Source: Betaproteobacteria bacterium (GTDB lineage: Bacteria; Pseudomonadota; Gammaproteobacteria; Burkholderiales; Burkholderiaceae). Taken from it: a DNA stretch of 64,000 bases. The notes beneath the pieces are model-generated. The model was not told where the DNA came from. It saw nothing but the letters and a program-made list of their open reading frames with translations, and ran no database searches. Positions 1-8,764 of the stretch are shown piece by piece (positions within the stretch are counted from its first letter, which is position 1; every line of letters starts with the position of its first letter). Where the stretch lies: NCBI GenBank assembly GCA_009927445.1, contig RFMZ01000213.1:1-64000 (forward strand), given 5' to 3'. A program made the position numbers and the translations under genes.

Positions 1-375
1 GCGGGTATGGGCCAACATACCAAGATGTGTAATCAAATTGTGATCGCTTCAAATATTATGGGGGTAGCTGAGGGTTTGGCTTATGCCAAGAAGGTTGGCT
101 TAGATCCTTCGACTGTATTACAGTCGATTGGTGGTGGTGCAGCATCCGGATTTCAGCTCAATGTGCTGGGTACAAGAATGATTGCTGGAGACTACGCGCC
201 GGGATTTTATATTGAGCACTTTATTAAAGACTTAACGATTGCCCTTGCTGAAGCTAAAAAATTAGATTTAGATTTACCTGGACTGAGTCAAGCAAAAAAA
301 CTCTACGATCAAATGGTTGCAAAGGGTTTGGGGCGCGATGGTACGCAGGGCCTATTGCAATTGTATATTTCTTAG
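1..375 (+). CDS. 3-hydroxyisobutyrate dehydrogenase-like protein, C-terminal part
   Basis: This is the 3' end of a gene that starts before the window; the frame is open from base 1. The visible protein begins with the motif GMGQHTKMCNQI, which matches the substrate- and cofactor-binding segment (GxGxxxKxxNN/Q, catalytic Lys) of the beta-hydroxyacid dehydrogenase family (3-hydroxyisobutyrate dehydrogenase, tartronate semialdehyde reductase). The all-helical C-terminal domain follows, with the pattern GFxxxxxxKDLxIALAEAK. The family uses NAD(P) to oxidise or reduce short beta-hydroxy acids in the cytoplasm. The N-terminal Rossmann domain is outside the window, so the exact substrate cannot be told. 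Confidence 0.8.
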   Translation, partial: AGMGQHTKMCNQIVIASNIMGVAEGLAYAKKVGLDPSTVLQSIGGGAASGFQLNVLGTRMIAGDYAPGFYIEHFIKDLTIALAEAKKLDLDLPGLSQAKKLYDQMVAKGLGRDGTQGLLQLYIS

Positions 376-1459
376 ATCAAGCCCTGTGTTGAGGGCCTAG
401 CTACAGAACATGCGTAGTTTCGGTTGATTTCGTGGGCAATCTGGACGATCGATTCGCGGCTTAGATCTTCAGCTTGGATAGTTTGTGCGTTCTCAAAATG
501 ACTGAAATTTTTGATTTGAGATTGCTTATAGAGATGGTCATAATGCTTGACTAGCAGTTCTTCGATGAGTTGCTCCCAATGGCCAAGGTTGATTAAATTG
601 CTCCAATTATGCAGGATATTTTGACCATGCATTTCTTTTAAATGGCTCAATTTTTCAATCAGAATATTGGGATTTTGCGTCATGTAGTCGTAATCGCGTA
701 ATAAAAAAACAACCCGCGCTTGCAGACTAGCTGCAATCCGAATACAGGGACTTTCCCGAATTTTTTCGAGCAAACTATCCGGCACTTGAAGAGAACCAAT
801 TTTCCTACTTTCTGCTTCAATAAAAACGACTTGATGGGTATTAAATTGTTGCAGTGTTTTAAGGATATTGGTTTCGAAAAGTTTTTGACTTGGCTGACTG
901 GAGTAAATATTTCCCCCGAGTACTGAGCCTTTATGATTTGCAAGCAATTCTAGATCTAGGACTTGTGCTTTTTGGTGATGTAGTTCTTCCAAGATTCTAC
1001 TTTTAGCGCTCCCGGTTGAGCCTGTGATGACCTGATATTGAAATTGGGTAGGTAAGGTTTGCAGTTCATCTAAGACATATCTTCTGTAAGATTTATAGCC
1101 GCCACCTAAGGTTTGGGCTTGCCAGCCAATTTGGCGTAAAACGTGGGCAAGCGAGTTACTCCGTTTGCCGCCTCGCCAACAATAGATGAGTGGCTTCCAA
1201 GACTTTTCTTTGGGGTGAAAGTGTTGTTCAATATGGTCGGCAATATGGCGAGCGATCAGGGTGGAGCCAACTTTATTTGCCTCAAAAGGGGATTTTTGCA
1301 CGTGCAGAGTGCCAACGATTGCGCGTTCCTCATCACTCAGAACGGGTAAGTTGATTGCTCCTGGAATATGGTCGAGCGCAAACTCTGCGGGTGTTCGAAC
1401 ATCAACGATCTCATCAAAGTGGTTTGCTCAGAAATGTCAGCGATAACTTTTGATTTCAT
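372..1459 (-). CDS. selU: tRNA 2-selenouridine synthase SelU (MnmH), frameshifted
   Basis: SelU replaces the sulfur of 2-thiouridine with selenium at the wobble base of certain tRNAs. The main frame has the rhodanese active-site segment YCWRGGKRS (catalytic Cys) and a P-loop-like GSTGSAKS, both hallmarks of the family. The family start is not in one frame: residues DEIVDVRTPAEF and LPVLSDEERAIVGTLHV read upstream without a start codon, while the ATG at 1459 opens MKSKVIADISEQT in another frame. The two join if the GG at 1421-1422 were GGG. Joined, the protein is about 362 residues, the usual SelU length. The gap is one missing base, so it is either a real break or a sequencing error. It shares a few bases with the end of the convergent gene at 1-375. 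Confidence 0.85.
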
Positions 1460-1578
1460 GGGAATGATAAGAAGACGGTGCTTACGTTCACAACCTTTGG
1501 GTTAGAGGGGATTTTCAAATTCAATACAAGGGTAAAAGTTTGTGTGAATTGAATAGCTGATATTTTAAAATAAAATAC

Positions 1579-2784
1579 CTAGTTCATTTTAGGATTTGAA
1601 GTGGGCTTTTTTTGCATAAATTGGAGCCAAATCAGAGCGCCCCCCATAATGGCGGCAGGTAGAAGTGAGCCATAATTAATAAAAGTCCAACCTTGTGTAG
1701 AGATTAGTGCTCCTGAGCTAAATGAGCTAATAGCCATAGTGCCAAAGACAAAGAAATTAATAATTGCCTGCGATTTGTTCTTCTCTTCGGGGCGATAGGC
1801 CGCAATAGCAAGAGTTGTAGCTGCTGTGAAGAGAAAATTCCAAGCAAGTCCCAAGATAAACAGAGGAATCAGAAAATGATAAAAATCATTACCGGATAAC
1901 AAAATCAGGATAGCGATGATATTTAAAACAACACCAATTGCCATGATCACAACGGAACCATATTTTTTGATGAGATATCCCGAGAAAAATCCAGGTGCAA
2001 ACATACCAATTACATGCCATTGTAAAACGGTGGCTGTATCTGCAAATATGAATCCACAGACCTCCATGGCTAGTGGTGTACCCGCCATGATTAAGTTCAT
2101 CATCCCATAGCTTAGGGCAGCACAAATCAGGGCGACTAAAAATTTAGGCTGGTAGACGATTTCTAATAAAGGCCTGCCTGGATCATCCGTAGACTCGACT
2201 TTTTTTTCTATTGGGAAATCAATAAAATGCATAATGACGATGCCAAGTAGACCCGCTAAAGATAAAACGAGATAGGCACCTAGAAAAGGCGTTAGAAAAA
2301 TATTTTTAGTCCACACCGACATATTGGGGCCAAAGACTGCGCCAAAGAGTCCACCGGTTAAGAGGAGTGAAACGGCCTTCTCACGAAAATTTGGATGTGT
2401 CAGTTCAGGAGCCACAAATCGATAGAGTAAGCCATTTGCGCTGTAATATCCTGCAATGGCAGTACCAACAGTAAGTAGCCAAAAATTTTTACTATAGGCT
2501 GCGTAGGCACAAAGTAGGGTTGATAAAGAGGCGATTAATAACGCAAATTGAAAAGATCTTTTTCTACCAAATTGCGCTTGTACTTTTGCGACTAGCGAGG
2601 TCGATAGGGCTGCACCTACGACGTAACTCATCACTGGTAGTGTCGCCATCCAAGGAATTGGCGTTAGGCTAAAGCCGACTAAGCCGTTAATTGCAATAAA
2701 GGTTACATTATTTGTTAAATAAAGACCTTGGCACAGAATTAATAAAAATAAATTTTTATTAAAAAATACGGGGGAGGTATTCAT
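1579..2784 (-). CDS. MFS transporter
   Basis: This protein of about 401 residues is almost entirely hydrophobic, with about twelve membrane segments and short charged loops (for example QFGRKRS after the second or third segment, the typical MFS A-motif position). It therefore belongs to the major facilitator superfamily of secondary transporters in the inner membrane. Upstream in frame lies a TTG at 2793; I chose the ATG at 2784 because it opens a conventional N-terminus (MNTSPVFF). No clear ribosome binding site helps decide. The substrate cannot be inferred. It is not clearly related to the photosynthesis genes downstream and stands alone between selU and the cupin gene. Confidence 0.75.
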   Translation of the reverse strand: MNTSPVFFNKNLFLLILCQGLYLTNNVTFIAINGLVGFSLTPIPWMATLPVMSYVVGAALSTSLVAKVQAQFGRKRSFQFALLIASLSTLLCAYAAYSKNFWLLTVGTAIAGYYSANGLLYRFVAPELTHPNFREKAVSLLLTGGLFGAVFGPNMSVWTKNIFLTPFLGAYLVLSLAGLLGIVIMHFIDFPIEKKVESTDDPGRPLLEIVYQPKFLVALICAALSYGMMNLIMAGTPLAMEVCGFIFADTATVLQWHVIGMFAPGFFSGYLIKKYGSVVIMAIGVVLNIIAILILLSGNDFYHFLIPLFILGLAWNFLFTAATTLAIAAYRPEEKNKSQAIINFFVFGTMAISSFSSGALISTQGWTFINYGSLLPAAIMGGALIWLQFMQKKPTSNPKMN

Positions 2785-2938
2785 TGATACCAATCAACTG
2801 GCTGACTAGGAAGTGGCTTATTGGATAACATTACTAGATTAAAGTCCACTATGACTTTCATGAAATTCATACGTAGATTATAGTTGATGCAAGTTTGAAT
2901 CAACTAGAAACGGATTAAACCAACGCGTTGGGACACTT

Positions 2939-3490
2939 TTATTTCAGTAAGCCTGCAGCTTTCAGAGTTGCTTTGGCTTGCTCGCTAAAGTCAGCTGCAG
3001 GTGCATTACCACCGATGATAAACATGAGCCAATGATTTTGGTCGGGTTCATTGAAGGTCACGTTTTCAAAACGTCGTTGCACGCCTGCGGGGAAAGAGCA
3101 AATATCCCACTGGCCAACGTCGAATGATTCGACTTGACCGTCCACCTCCCAAGAACAGCGCCAAGTTCCGGTCATGGGGATAAATGTTTCGTTCGTGTCA
3201 TGGTTATGCATCATTGGGCCAAAGCCAGGTTTACATTGGCAATAGCCGATATTAAAACCTTCTGAAATTTTAATGGCAGAGTTTGCCGATGCATCTGCTC
3301 CGACGGGCGATTCAACTTCTGAACCACCCTTGCCTTTTGGGGGTTGAAAGCCTAGGGCGTTGTATAGCATTCGGTAAGCAGATGGATATTCACTATCGGT
3401 CAGGCCCGTATCAAAACCCTTTAAATCTTTGAAGAAGGCCACACGTGCCCGCATTTCATCTTTTGTAACGCGTATTTCTGGCAAGCTCAT
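2939..3490 (-). CDS. Cupin-domain protein
   Basis: This is a 183-residue cytoplasmic protein with a single cupin fold in its second half. The segment around residues 90-140 has the beta-barrel pattern with candidate metal ligands (MHNHDTNETFIPMTG, i.e. HxH with a following Glu) and the second cupin motif near FPAGVQRRFEN. Such domains occur in dioxygenases, isomerases and small-molecule sensors, and the specific reaction cannot be read off. A good Shine-Dalgarno (AGGAG) sits just upstream of the ATG at 3490. It is transcribed away from bchI and marks the edge of the photosynthesis cluster. The 111-base spacer up to bchI must hold both promoters. Confidence 0.75.
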   Translation of the reverse strand: MSLPEIRVTKDEMRARVAFFKDLKGFDTGLTDSEYPSAYRMLYNALGFQPPKGKGGSEVESPVGADASANSAIKISEGFNIGYCQCKPGFGPMMHNHDTNETFIPMTGTWRCSWEVDGQVESFDVGQWDICSFPAGVQRRFENVTFNEPDQNHWLMFIIGGNAPAADFSEQAKATLKAAGLLK

Positions 3491-3601
3491 AAGGATCTCC
3501 TAAATTGTTTAGTATTATTTTGGCATATTTTAAAATCTAATCCAATTCTATTATGATAGATTTAGCCATAAGCGTATCAATTCTGAAAGTAAGGTAAGAC
3601 A

Positions 3602-4621
3602 ATGCAATTCCCATTTTCCGCAATTGTAGGACAAGAAGAGATGAAACTATCGTTGATTCTCTCAACGATTGATTCCAAAATTGGGGGGGTCCTGATATTC
3701 GGTGATCGTGGTACGGGTAAATCAACGATGGTGCGGTCATTAGCCGCACTGTTACCTGAAATGAAAGCGGTTAGTGATTGTCCATACCATTGTGACCCAG
3801 CTTTAGCTGATGGGTGTGTATGGTGTTCGCAGAGAAAGTTAGCTGGATATAAGCTAAAAACAGTCCTGATGCAAGCTCCCGTAGTTGATTTGCCTTTAGG
3901 TGCCACGGAAGACCGCATCATTGGCTCACTCGATATTGAGAAAGCACTTTCTCAGGGTATTAAGTCTTTTGAGCCAGGTTTGTTAGCGAGGGCAAATCGG
4001 GGATATTTATATATTGATGAAGTCAATTTATTGGAGGATCACTTAGTTGACTTACTCATTGACGTAGCTGCTTCTGGAGAAAATGTGGTGGAGCGAGATG
4101 GTTTAAGTGTTCGACATCCCGCGCGGTTTGTCTTAATTGGAAGTGGCAATCCCGAGGAAGGGGAATTGCGCCCCCAATTACTGGACCGTTTTGGGCTATC
4201 AGTTGATGTCAAGACTCCAAAAGAGGTCTTAACTCGCATTGAAATTATCAAGCGACGCGAGTTTTTTGAACGTGATCCAGAAAGCTTTTTATTACAGTGG
4301 GCAGGAGCAGAGCAGAAGATAAAAGAACAGATTATTCAATCGCGTAAGCGGTTACTGAAGATTACTGTATCGGATGAATTATTAATAGCCACTTCGCAAC
4401 TATGTGCACATTTAGGTGCGGATGGCTTACGCGGTGAATTAACTCTCATGCGGGCAATCCGAGCCTTAGCTGCATATGATGGCAGTAAGAGTGCTCATTT
4501 AGGACATTTGAGAAAAATTGCACCATTAGCGCTGTGCCATCGTTTACGTCGCGACCCGTTAGATGACACTGGCTCGTCGATCCGAATAGAGCGGGCGTTA
4601 GACGAGTTATTTCCCGAATAA
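3602..4621 (+). CDS. bchI: Magnesium chelatase ATPase subunit I
   Basis: BchI is the AAA+ ATPase that, with BchD and BchH, inserts Mg2+ into protoporphyrin IX, the first committed step to bacteriochlorophyll. The 339-residue protein has the Walker A loop GDRGTGKST (residues 34-42), Walker B YLYIDEVNLL (about 135-144) and the sensor and arginine-finger region around NPEEGELRPQLLDRFGL, all standard for the family. The stop codon TAA is followed directly by the ATG of bchD, so the two are translationally adjacent. Length is normal. I see no PpsR-type TGT-N12-ACA site in the 111 bases upstream, unlike other bch promoters in this window. Confidence 0.97.
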   Translation: MQFPFSAIVGQEEMKLSLILSTIDSKIGGVLIFGDRGTGKSTMVRSLAALLPEMKAVSDCPYHCDPALADGCVWCSQRKLAGYKLKTVLMQAPVVDLPLGATEDRIIGSLDIEKALSQGIKSFEPGLLARANRGYLYIDEVNLLEDHLVDLLIDVAASGENVVERDGLSVRHPARFVLIGSGNPEEGELRPQLLDRFGLSVDVKTPKEVLTRIEIIKRREFFERDPESFLLQWAGAEQKIKEQIIQSRKRLLKITVSDELLIATSQLCAHLGADGLRGELTLMRAIRALAAYDGSKSAHLGHLRKIAPLALCHRLRRDPLDDTGSSIRIERALDELFPE

Positions 4622-6418
4622 ATGAAGCCAACTGCGGAGTCTTTCGTATGGCAGGATGCCTTGTTAGCTGCAAGAATTTTAGCCGTAGATCCAAGTCTTG
4701 GTGCGAGTATTAAAGCTGGCGCAGGACCTGTCAGAGAATTATGGCGCGATTATTTTTTGAGTCTAGTAGATCCCAAAACTCCAATAGTTAAAGTCCCTGC
4801 AAATGTAGATGAAGAAGCCCTTGTGGGCGGACTAGATGTGATTCGAACAGTAGAACTCAAAAAGAGGATCTATACCACCGGGCTCATTAGCAGGGCAATG
4901 GGTGGTTTGATATTTTTAGCGATGGCAGAGCGACTCCGAGAACATGCAACTGCACTGTTGACGCAGGCCTTTGATCGTAATGCCACTTTTGGAATAATTG
5001 CTTTTGATGAAGGCATTGGTGTAGACGAGGCTTTGAGTTCACGATTAACTGAGCGCTTAGCTTTTCAAATCTATTTAGATGAGTTGGCATATCCGGACTG
5101 CCAGACTAGCCCTACTCTGAGTCCAATATCGCTTGCAGATACAAGATTATTAATTAAGCACATAGAGCTTACAGAGGAAGTCTATGAAGGGGTTTTACAA
5201 GCTTCACAGGTTTTAGGAATAGATAGTATTCGTGCCGGGCTTTTTGCTATTCGAACGATTCGGGTGATCGCAGCTTTACGGGGTGATACGCAGGTTACTC
5301 AGGCAGATATTCAGACTGGATCACGGTTAGTTTTTGGCCACCGGATGACTCAAATACCCCAGTCATCTGAGGATCTAGAGTCTTCGGAGGATGATCAAAT
5401 GGACGCTGTTGATGAAGACTTGCAGGAACCGTCGCAAGAGCGTTTAGAAGAAAACCAGCATGCGGATTCAGAAAATCAGGAGGAGCAAAAAGAGGAGCCA
5501 ACTCCGCCCCAGATGCCAAGTAAGGAGCAGTTAGAAGAAATAATTATCGAGGCGGTAAAGGCGAATATGCCAAGTGGGTTACTCAATGAATTAAGCAAGA
5601 ATAAAATCCAGTCCAAAACTAAGCAAACATCTCTAGGTAAGGCGGGTAGTTTACAAAAAAGTGTTAATCATGGACAGCCCTTAGTCTCTAGGAAGGGTAA
5701 GCCAAGAAGTGGTCAACGGATTGATTTTTTAAAAACATTACAAGCTGCGAGTCCTTGGCAAATGATCCGTCGGCAAGATGGTCAGGCAAATCCCTCCCCC
5801 CAAAAAACGCAGTTTATGATTCGTTCGGATGATATTTATTTACGCAGGTATCAGCAGCGTAGTACGACAGTCACTATTTTTGTCGTTGACGCTTCGGGGT
5901 CATCAGCGCATGAGCGCTTAGCTGAGGCTAAAGGTGCAATTGAGTTATTGTTAGCCGATTGTTATATTCGGCGTGATCAAGTAGCCATGGTTTCTTTTCG
6001 GGTGAATAGGGCTGAATTAGTTCTACCACCGACGCGATCCTTAGTCAGGGCTAAGCGCTTATTAAGTTCGATGTTAGGGGGTGGTGGCACGCCATTAGCA
6101 ATCGCAATTCATGAAGCTCATCAAATTGCCACCACTATTCTGGCTAAAGGGCAGACACCGGTTTTAATATTGATGACGGATGGTCGAGCCAATGTCTCTT
6201 TAGCGGGGATGGGGGGGAGAGAGGCTGCGCAACGCGACGCGACGCATCAGGCGCAGCGGGTCAGGCTAGGGGGATATCAAACTTTATTCATTGATACTTC
6301 GATAACTCCACAGGACCTAGGCCGGCAACTCGCATTCGAAATGGGCGCTAAATATGTGCCCTTACCCCGAGGAAAATCCAACCAAGTAGTCGCTGCTGCC
6401 AAGCAATTATTTGTTTAG
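4622..6418 (+). CDS. bchD: Magnesium chelatase subunit D
   Basis: BchD is the second AAA+ type subunit of Mg-chelatase and forms the platform on which BchI hexamers act. The 598-residue protein has an AAA-like N-terminal half without a canonical P-loop lysine, as usual for BchD. A long acidic and proline-rich linker follows (about residues 250-310, many Glu/Asp), then a C-terminal von Willebrand A domain with the MIDAS motif DASGSS near residue 421 and TDGRAN near 519. It starts on the base after the bchI stop. It converges on ccmI with only six bases between stop codons, leaving no room for a separate terminator. Confidence 0.95.
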   Translation: MKPTAESFVWQDALLAARILAVDPSLGASIKAGAGPVRELWRDYFLSLVDPKTPIVKVPANVDEEALVGGLDVIRTVELKKRIYTTGLISRAMGGLIFLAMAERLREHATALLTQAFDRNATFGIIAFDEGIGVDEALSSRLTERLAFQIYLDELAYPDCQTSPTLSPISLADTRLLIKHIELTEEVYEGVLQASQVLGIDSIRAGLFAIRTIRVIAALRGDTQVTQADIQTGSRLVFGHRMTQIPQSSEDLESSEDDQMDAVDEDLQEPSQERLEENQHADSENQEEQKEEPTPPQMPSKEQLEEIIIEAVKANMPSGLLNELSKNKIQSKTKQTSLGKAGSLQKSVNHGQPLVSRKGKPRSGQRIDFLKTLQAASPWQMIRRQDGQANPSPQKTQFMIRSDDIYLRRYQQRSTTVTIFVVDASGSSAHERLAEAKGAIELLLADCYIRRDQVAMVSFRVNRAELVLPPTRSLVRAKRLLSSMLGGGGTPLAIAIHEAHQIATTILAKGQTPVLILMTDGRANVSLAGMGGREAAQRDATHQAQRVRLGGYQTLFIDTSITPQDLGRQLAFEMGAKYVPLPRGKSNQVVAAAKQLFV

Positions 6419-6424
6419 TTTGGC

Positions 6425-7684
6425 TTAGGGTTGCACGTCATTAATGACAATTTGGACTTGATTTGCGCCAATTGGAACAGGAGTCACAAGGCCGATGAGG
6501 TCGCCTTTTTCAGGAAGCGCATTACCACTTTTGGAAACTCTAGCACTCACAGAAAACTCTTTAAATTTTGAGATGGATATCTCTGGCGACATTGCTTGCG
6601 CATCGCTGAGTGTGAAGTTATAGGGTAGATCTTTTGCTGTAATACGGATAATTGCAACGGGCATTCTGGGGCCATTGATAGCTCGTGCATAGATAAAGAC
6701 GGTATCTGTTGGGCTGACTTGCTTGGCAAATTGTGCATTCAGAGTAACTTGGCCAACTACTTTTGGGCTGTTTGAGGTAGTTGGATTAGCCGCTGAATTA
6801 CTTACACTTGGAGTATTGAGTGGTGGCGCAGGCGTTTGGGCTGAGGGGCGCAGCTGACTTTGGGCTTCGGTAATACTTCCTTGTAAAGCCTGAGCAAACT
6901 GCTGATCATTTGGGCTGAGATGATCGATGGCCATTTTCCAGTAACGAATTGATTCAGCATATTGTTTCGCTTCGAATTCTGCTGAGCCTTTCAGAGCAAG
7001 GGCTTTAGGGTTTTTACTGTCAAGTTGGAGAGCTTGGTTAATTAATTTGAGTGCTTCTGGATTAATACCTTTATTTTCAAAAGCGATTAAATCTGCATAA
7101 TCTGCCAATACATTTGCATTTTTAGGATTCAATTCAATTGCTTTTTGATAAGCATCTTTAGCTTCTGAGACACGGTTCATGGCGGTGTAGCTTCGTGCTA
7201 GCAAAATCCAACCGGTAGCATTTGTCGGATCAGTCTTTAATTTCTTTTCTAATTCTTTCACCATCGATAGAATTTGATCATTTTGAGGGTCGGGAGGTGG
7301 GTTGATGGCGCCAGGGTTTCCTAAAAGAAGATAAAGGCTAAGAACCATGAGAGGCACTACTCCGACTAGGATGAATGGCCACTTTTTAGGAAACTCGGAT
7401 ACATTAGCCGAACTGGATTTCATTTGGACCACTTCGACCAGGGTACGTTTTTCTAAGTCTTGTTGTTGCAGCTCGTAATGTTCTTTGGTAATGAGTTTTG
7501 CCTGATAATCTTCATCTAAAGATTTTTGGCTTTCTTGTAAGAGTATTAAATTTGATGCTGTGTGTGGATCAACGGTTGGTTGAGAAGTTATTTTGGTACT
7601 CGCCTGATTTTTTAGTAACGGGAAGACTAAAAGGGCTATAGCGAGCATAGTCAGAATGACTGCCGTGATGACAAACCAAGTCAT
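6425..7684 (-). CDS. ccmI: Cytochrome c biogenesis protein CcmI, TPR type
   Basis: CcmI binds apocytochrome c and presents it for heme attachment in the system I (Ccm) pathway. The 419-residue protein begins with a membrane segment (FVITAVILTMLAIALLVFPLL) and has a second one near residues 100-125. TPR repeats follow, with the pattern WILLARSYTAMNRVSEAKDAYQKAI repeated in degenerate form, then a long periplasmic C-terminal domain after a Ser/Pro/Asn-rich linker. It is the last gene of the bchO-ccm operon and starts one base after the ccmH stop. Its stop is six bases from the convergent bchD stop. Confidence 0.88.
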   Translation of the reverse strand: MTWFVITAVILTMLAIALLVFPLLKNQASTKITSQPTVDPHTASNLILLQESQKSLDEDYQAKLITKEHYELQQQDLEKRTLVEVVQMKSSSANVSEFPKKWPFILVGVVPLMVLSLYLLLGNPGAINPPPDPQNDQILSMVKELEKKLKTDPTNATGWILLARSYTAMNRVSEAKDAYQKAIELNPKNANVLADYADLIAFENKGINPEALKLINQALQLDSKNPKALALKGSAEFEAKQYAESIRYWKMAIDHLSPNDQQFAQALQGSITEAQSQLRPSAQTPAPPLNTPSVSNSAANPTTSNSPKVVGQVTLNAQFAKQVSPTDTVFIYARAINGPRMPVAIIRITAKDLPYNFTLSDAQAMSPEISISKFKEFSVSARVSKSGNALPEKGDLIGLVTPVPIGANQVQIVINDVQP

Positions 7685-7685
7685 A

Positions 7686-8246
7686 TTAATTATCTTTCGT
7701 CATCGAGGGGTTTGATAGATGGTTAACCGGCTTAGATTGCCGCAGCAATTCTCGTGCTTGAGCCAGATCAGCGCTGTCATAGACAGCCGTTTTATTGGTA
7801 TTTTTTTGTTGGCGTAAATAATTACGTAAAACAAATAAGCTCAGAAGGAGAAGAGCCAGAGGGCCAAGCCAGAGTAGGGAGGTTTTAGCTTTAAAAGGTG
7901 GGTTATATAAAACAAAATCGCCATACCGCTCGACCATATATTGCAGAATCGATTCTTTAGTTCCACCACTTTGGAGTTGCGTTCTGATCTGGTTACGCAG
8001 ATCAATGGCTAGCTCCGCGTGTGAACCTGCAATGGTTTCATTTTGGCAGACTAGGCAACGCAATTCCTCGGCAATTTCTTTCACTTTTACCTCCAGAGCG
8101 GGATTACTTGCCAAGAAGGGCGCCTCTTTGATGACCTGTTGATCCCTATTTTGGGACTGGCTTGGTTGGCCTAAGCAAAGGGAAGATATACATACCAAAA
8201 AGTAAATCATCAGGAAATTTTTATAGCGAGGTCTCATAGGCATCAT
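7686..8246 (-). CDS. ccmH: Cytochrome c maturation protein CcmH
   Basis: CcmH is a membrane-anchored periplasmic thiol protein that reduces the CXXCH motif of apocytochromes before heme ligation. The 186-residue sequence has a signal or anchor near residues 12-28, the diagnostic motif LRCLVCQN (the LRCxxCQN redox pair) and a later transmembrane helix (SLLWLGPLALLLLSLFVL). The start overlaps the ccmG stop by four bases, so the genes are translationally coupled. The length fits the long form (CcmL-type) of the protein without fused TPRs; the TPR part is supplied by ccmI downstream. Confidence 0.93.
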   Translation of the reverse strand: MMPMRPRYKNFLMIYFLVCISSLCLGQPSQSQNRDQQVIKEAPFLASNPALEVKVKEIAEELRCLVCQNETIAGSHAELAIDLRNQIRTQLQSGGTKESILQYMVERYGDFVLYNPPFKAKTSLLWLGPLALLLLSLFVLRNYLRQQKNTNKTAVYDSADLAQARELLRQSKPVNHLSNPSMTKDN

Positions 8247-8764
8247 TTATTCAGTTTTGCGATGAGAGGAAGGAGCGTTTTTTGCATAGAATCCGGTGTA
8301 ATTGGACCAATATGTTTGAAGGCTACTTTGCCAGTTTGGTCAATTACAAAAGTCTCAGGAACTCCGTAAACGCCATAGTCGATACCAACTAGCCCTTTGG
8401 CATCGACAATCGATAAATCATAAGGATTGCCTAATTCTGTGAGCCACTTGAGTGCGGCTGAATCTTGGTCTTTATAGTTCAGTCCCAGGATTGGGACAAG
8501 TTTCATCTTGGCGAGCTCATTGAGAAGTGGGTGCTCTGCACGGCAGCTGACACACCAAGAGGCCCAGACATTGAGAAGCCAGACTTTTCCAAGCATTTCA
8601 CTTGGTGTAAAGATTTGGTTTTCTTGATTGAGTACTGGCAATGAAAAAGTGGGCGCTACTTTACCGATTAATGGCGAGGGTATTTCTTTTGGCTTAAGGC
8701 TAAGACCAATCACTAAAAAGACGATCAGTACACCGAATATCCCAAGGGGAATTAAGCGCTTCAT
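8243..8764 (-). CDS. ccmG: Thiol:disulfide interchange protein CcmG (DsbE)
   Basis: CcmG is a thioredoxin-fold reductant of the cytochrome c maturation pathway. The 173-residue protein starts with a single membrane anchor (LIPLGIFGVLIVFLVIGLSL) and carries the active site WASWCVSCRAEHP (CXXC) in a thioredoxin-like domain, plus the cis-Pro region GVPETFVID and the acidic groove residues typical of DsbE. The start overlaps the ccmF stop by four bases and the stop overlaps the ccmH start by four. All cysteines expected for function are present. Confidence 0.94.
   Translation of the reverse strand: MKRLIPLGIFGVLIVFLVIGLSLKPKEIPSPLIGKVAPTFSLPVLNQENQIFTPSEMLGKVWLLNVWASWCVSCRAEHPLLNELAKMKLVPILGLNYKDQDSAALKWLTELGNPYDLSIVDAKGLVGIDYGVYGVPETFVIDQTGKVAFKHIGPITPDSMQKTLLPLIAKLNK

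Noticed and set aside
2920..2931. CCAACGCGTTGG palindrome after the cupin gene as a terminator
   Set aside because: The palindrome has no loop and no T run, so a stable terminator hairpin is unlikely.
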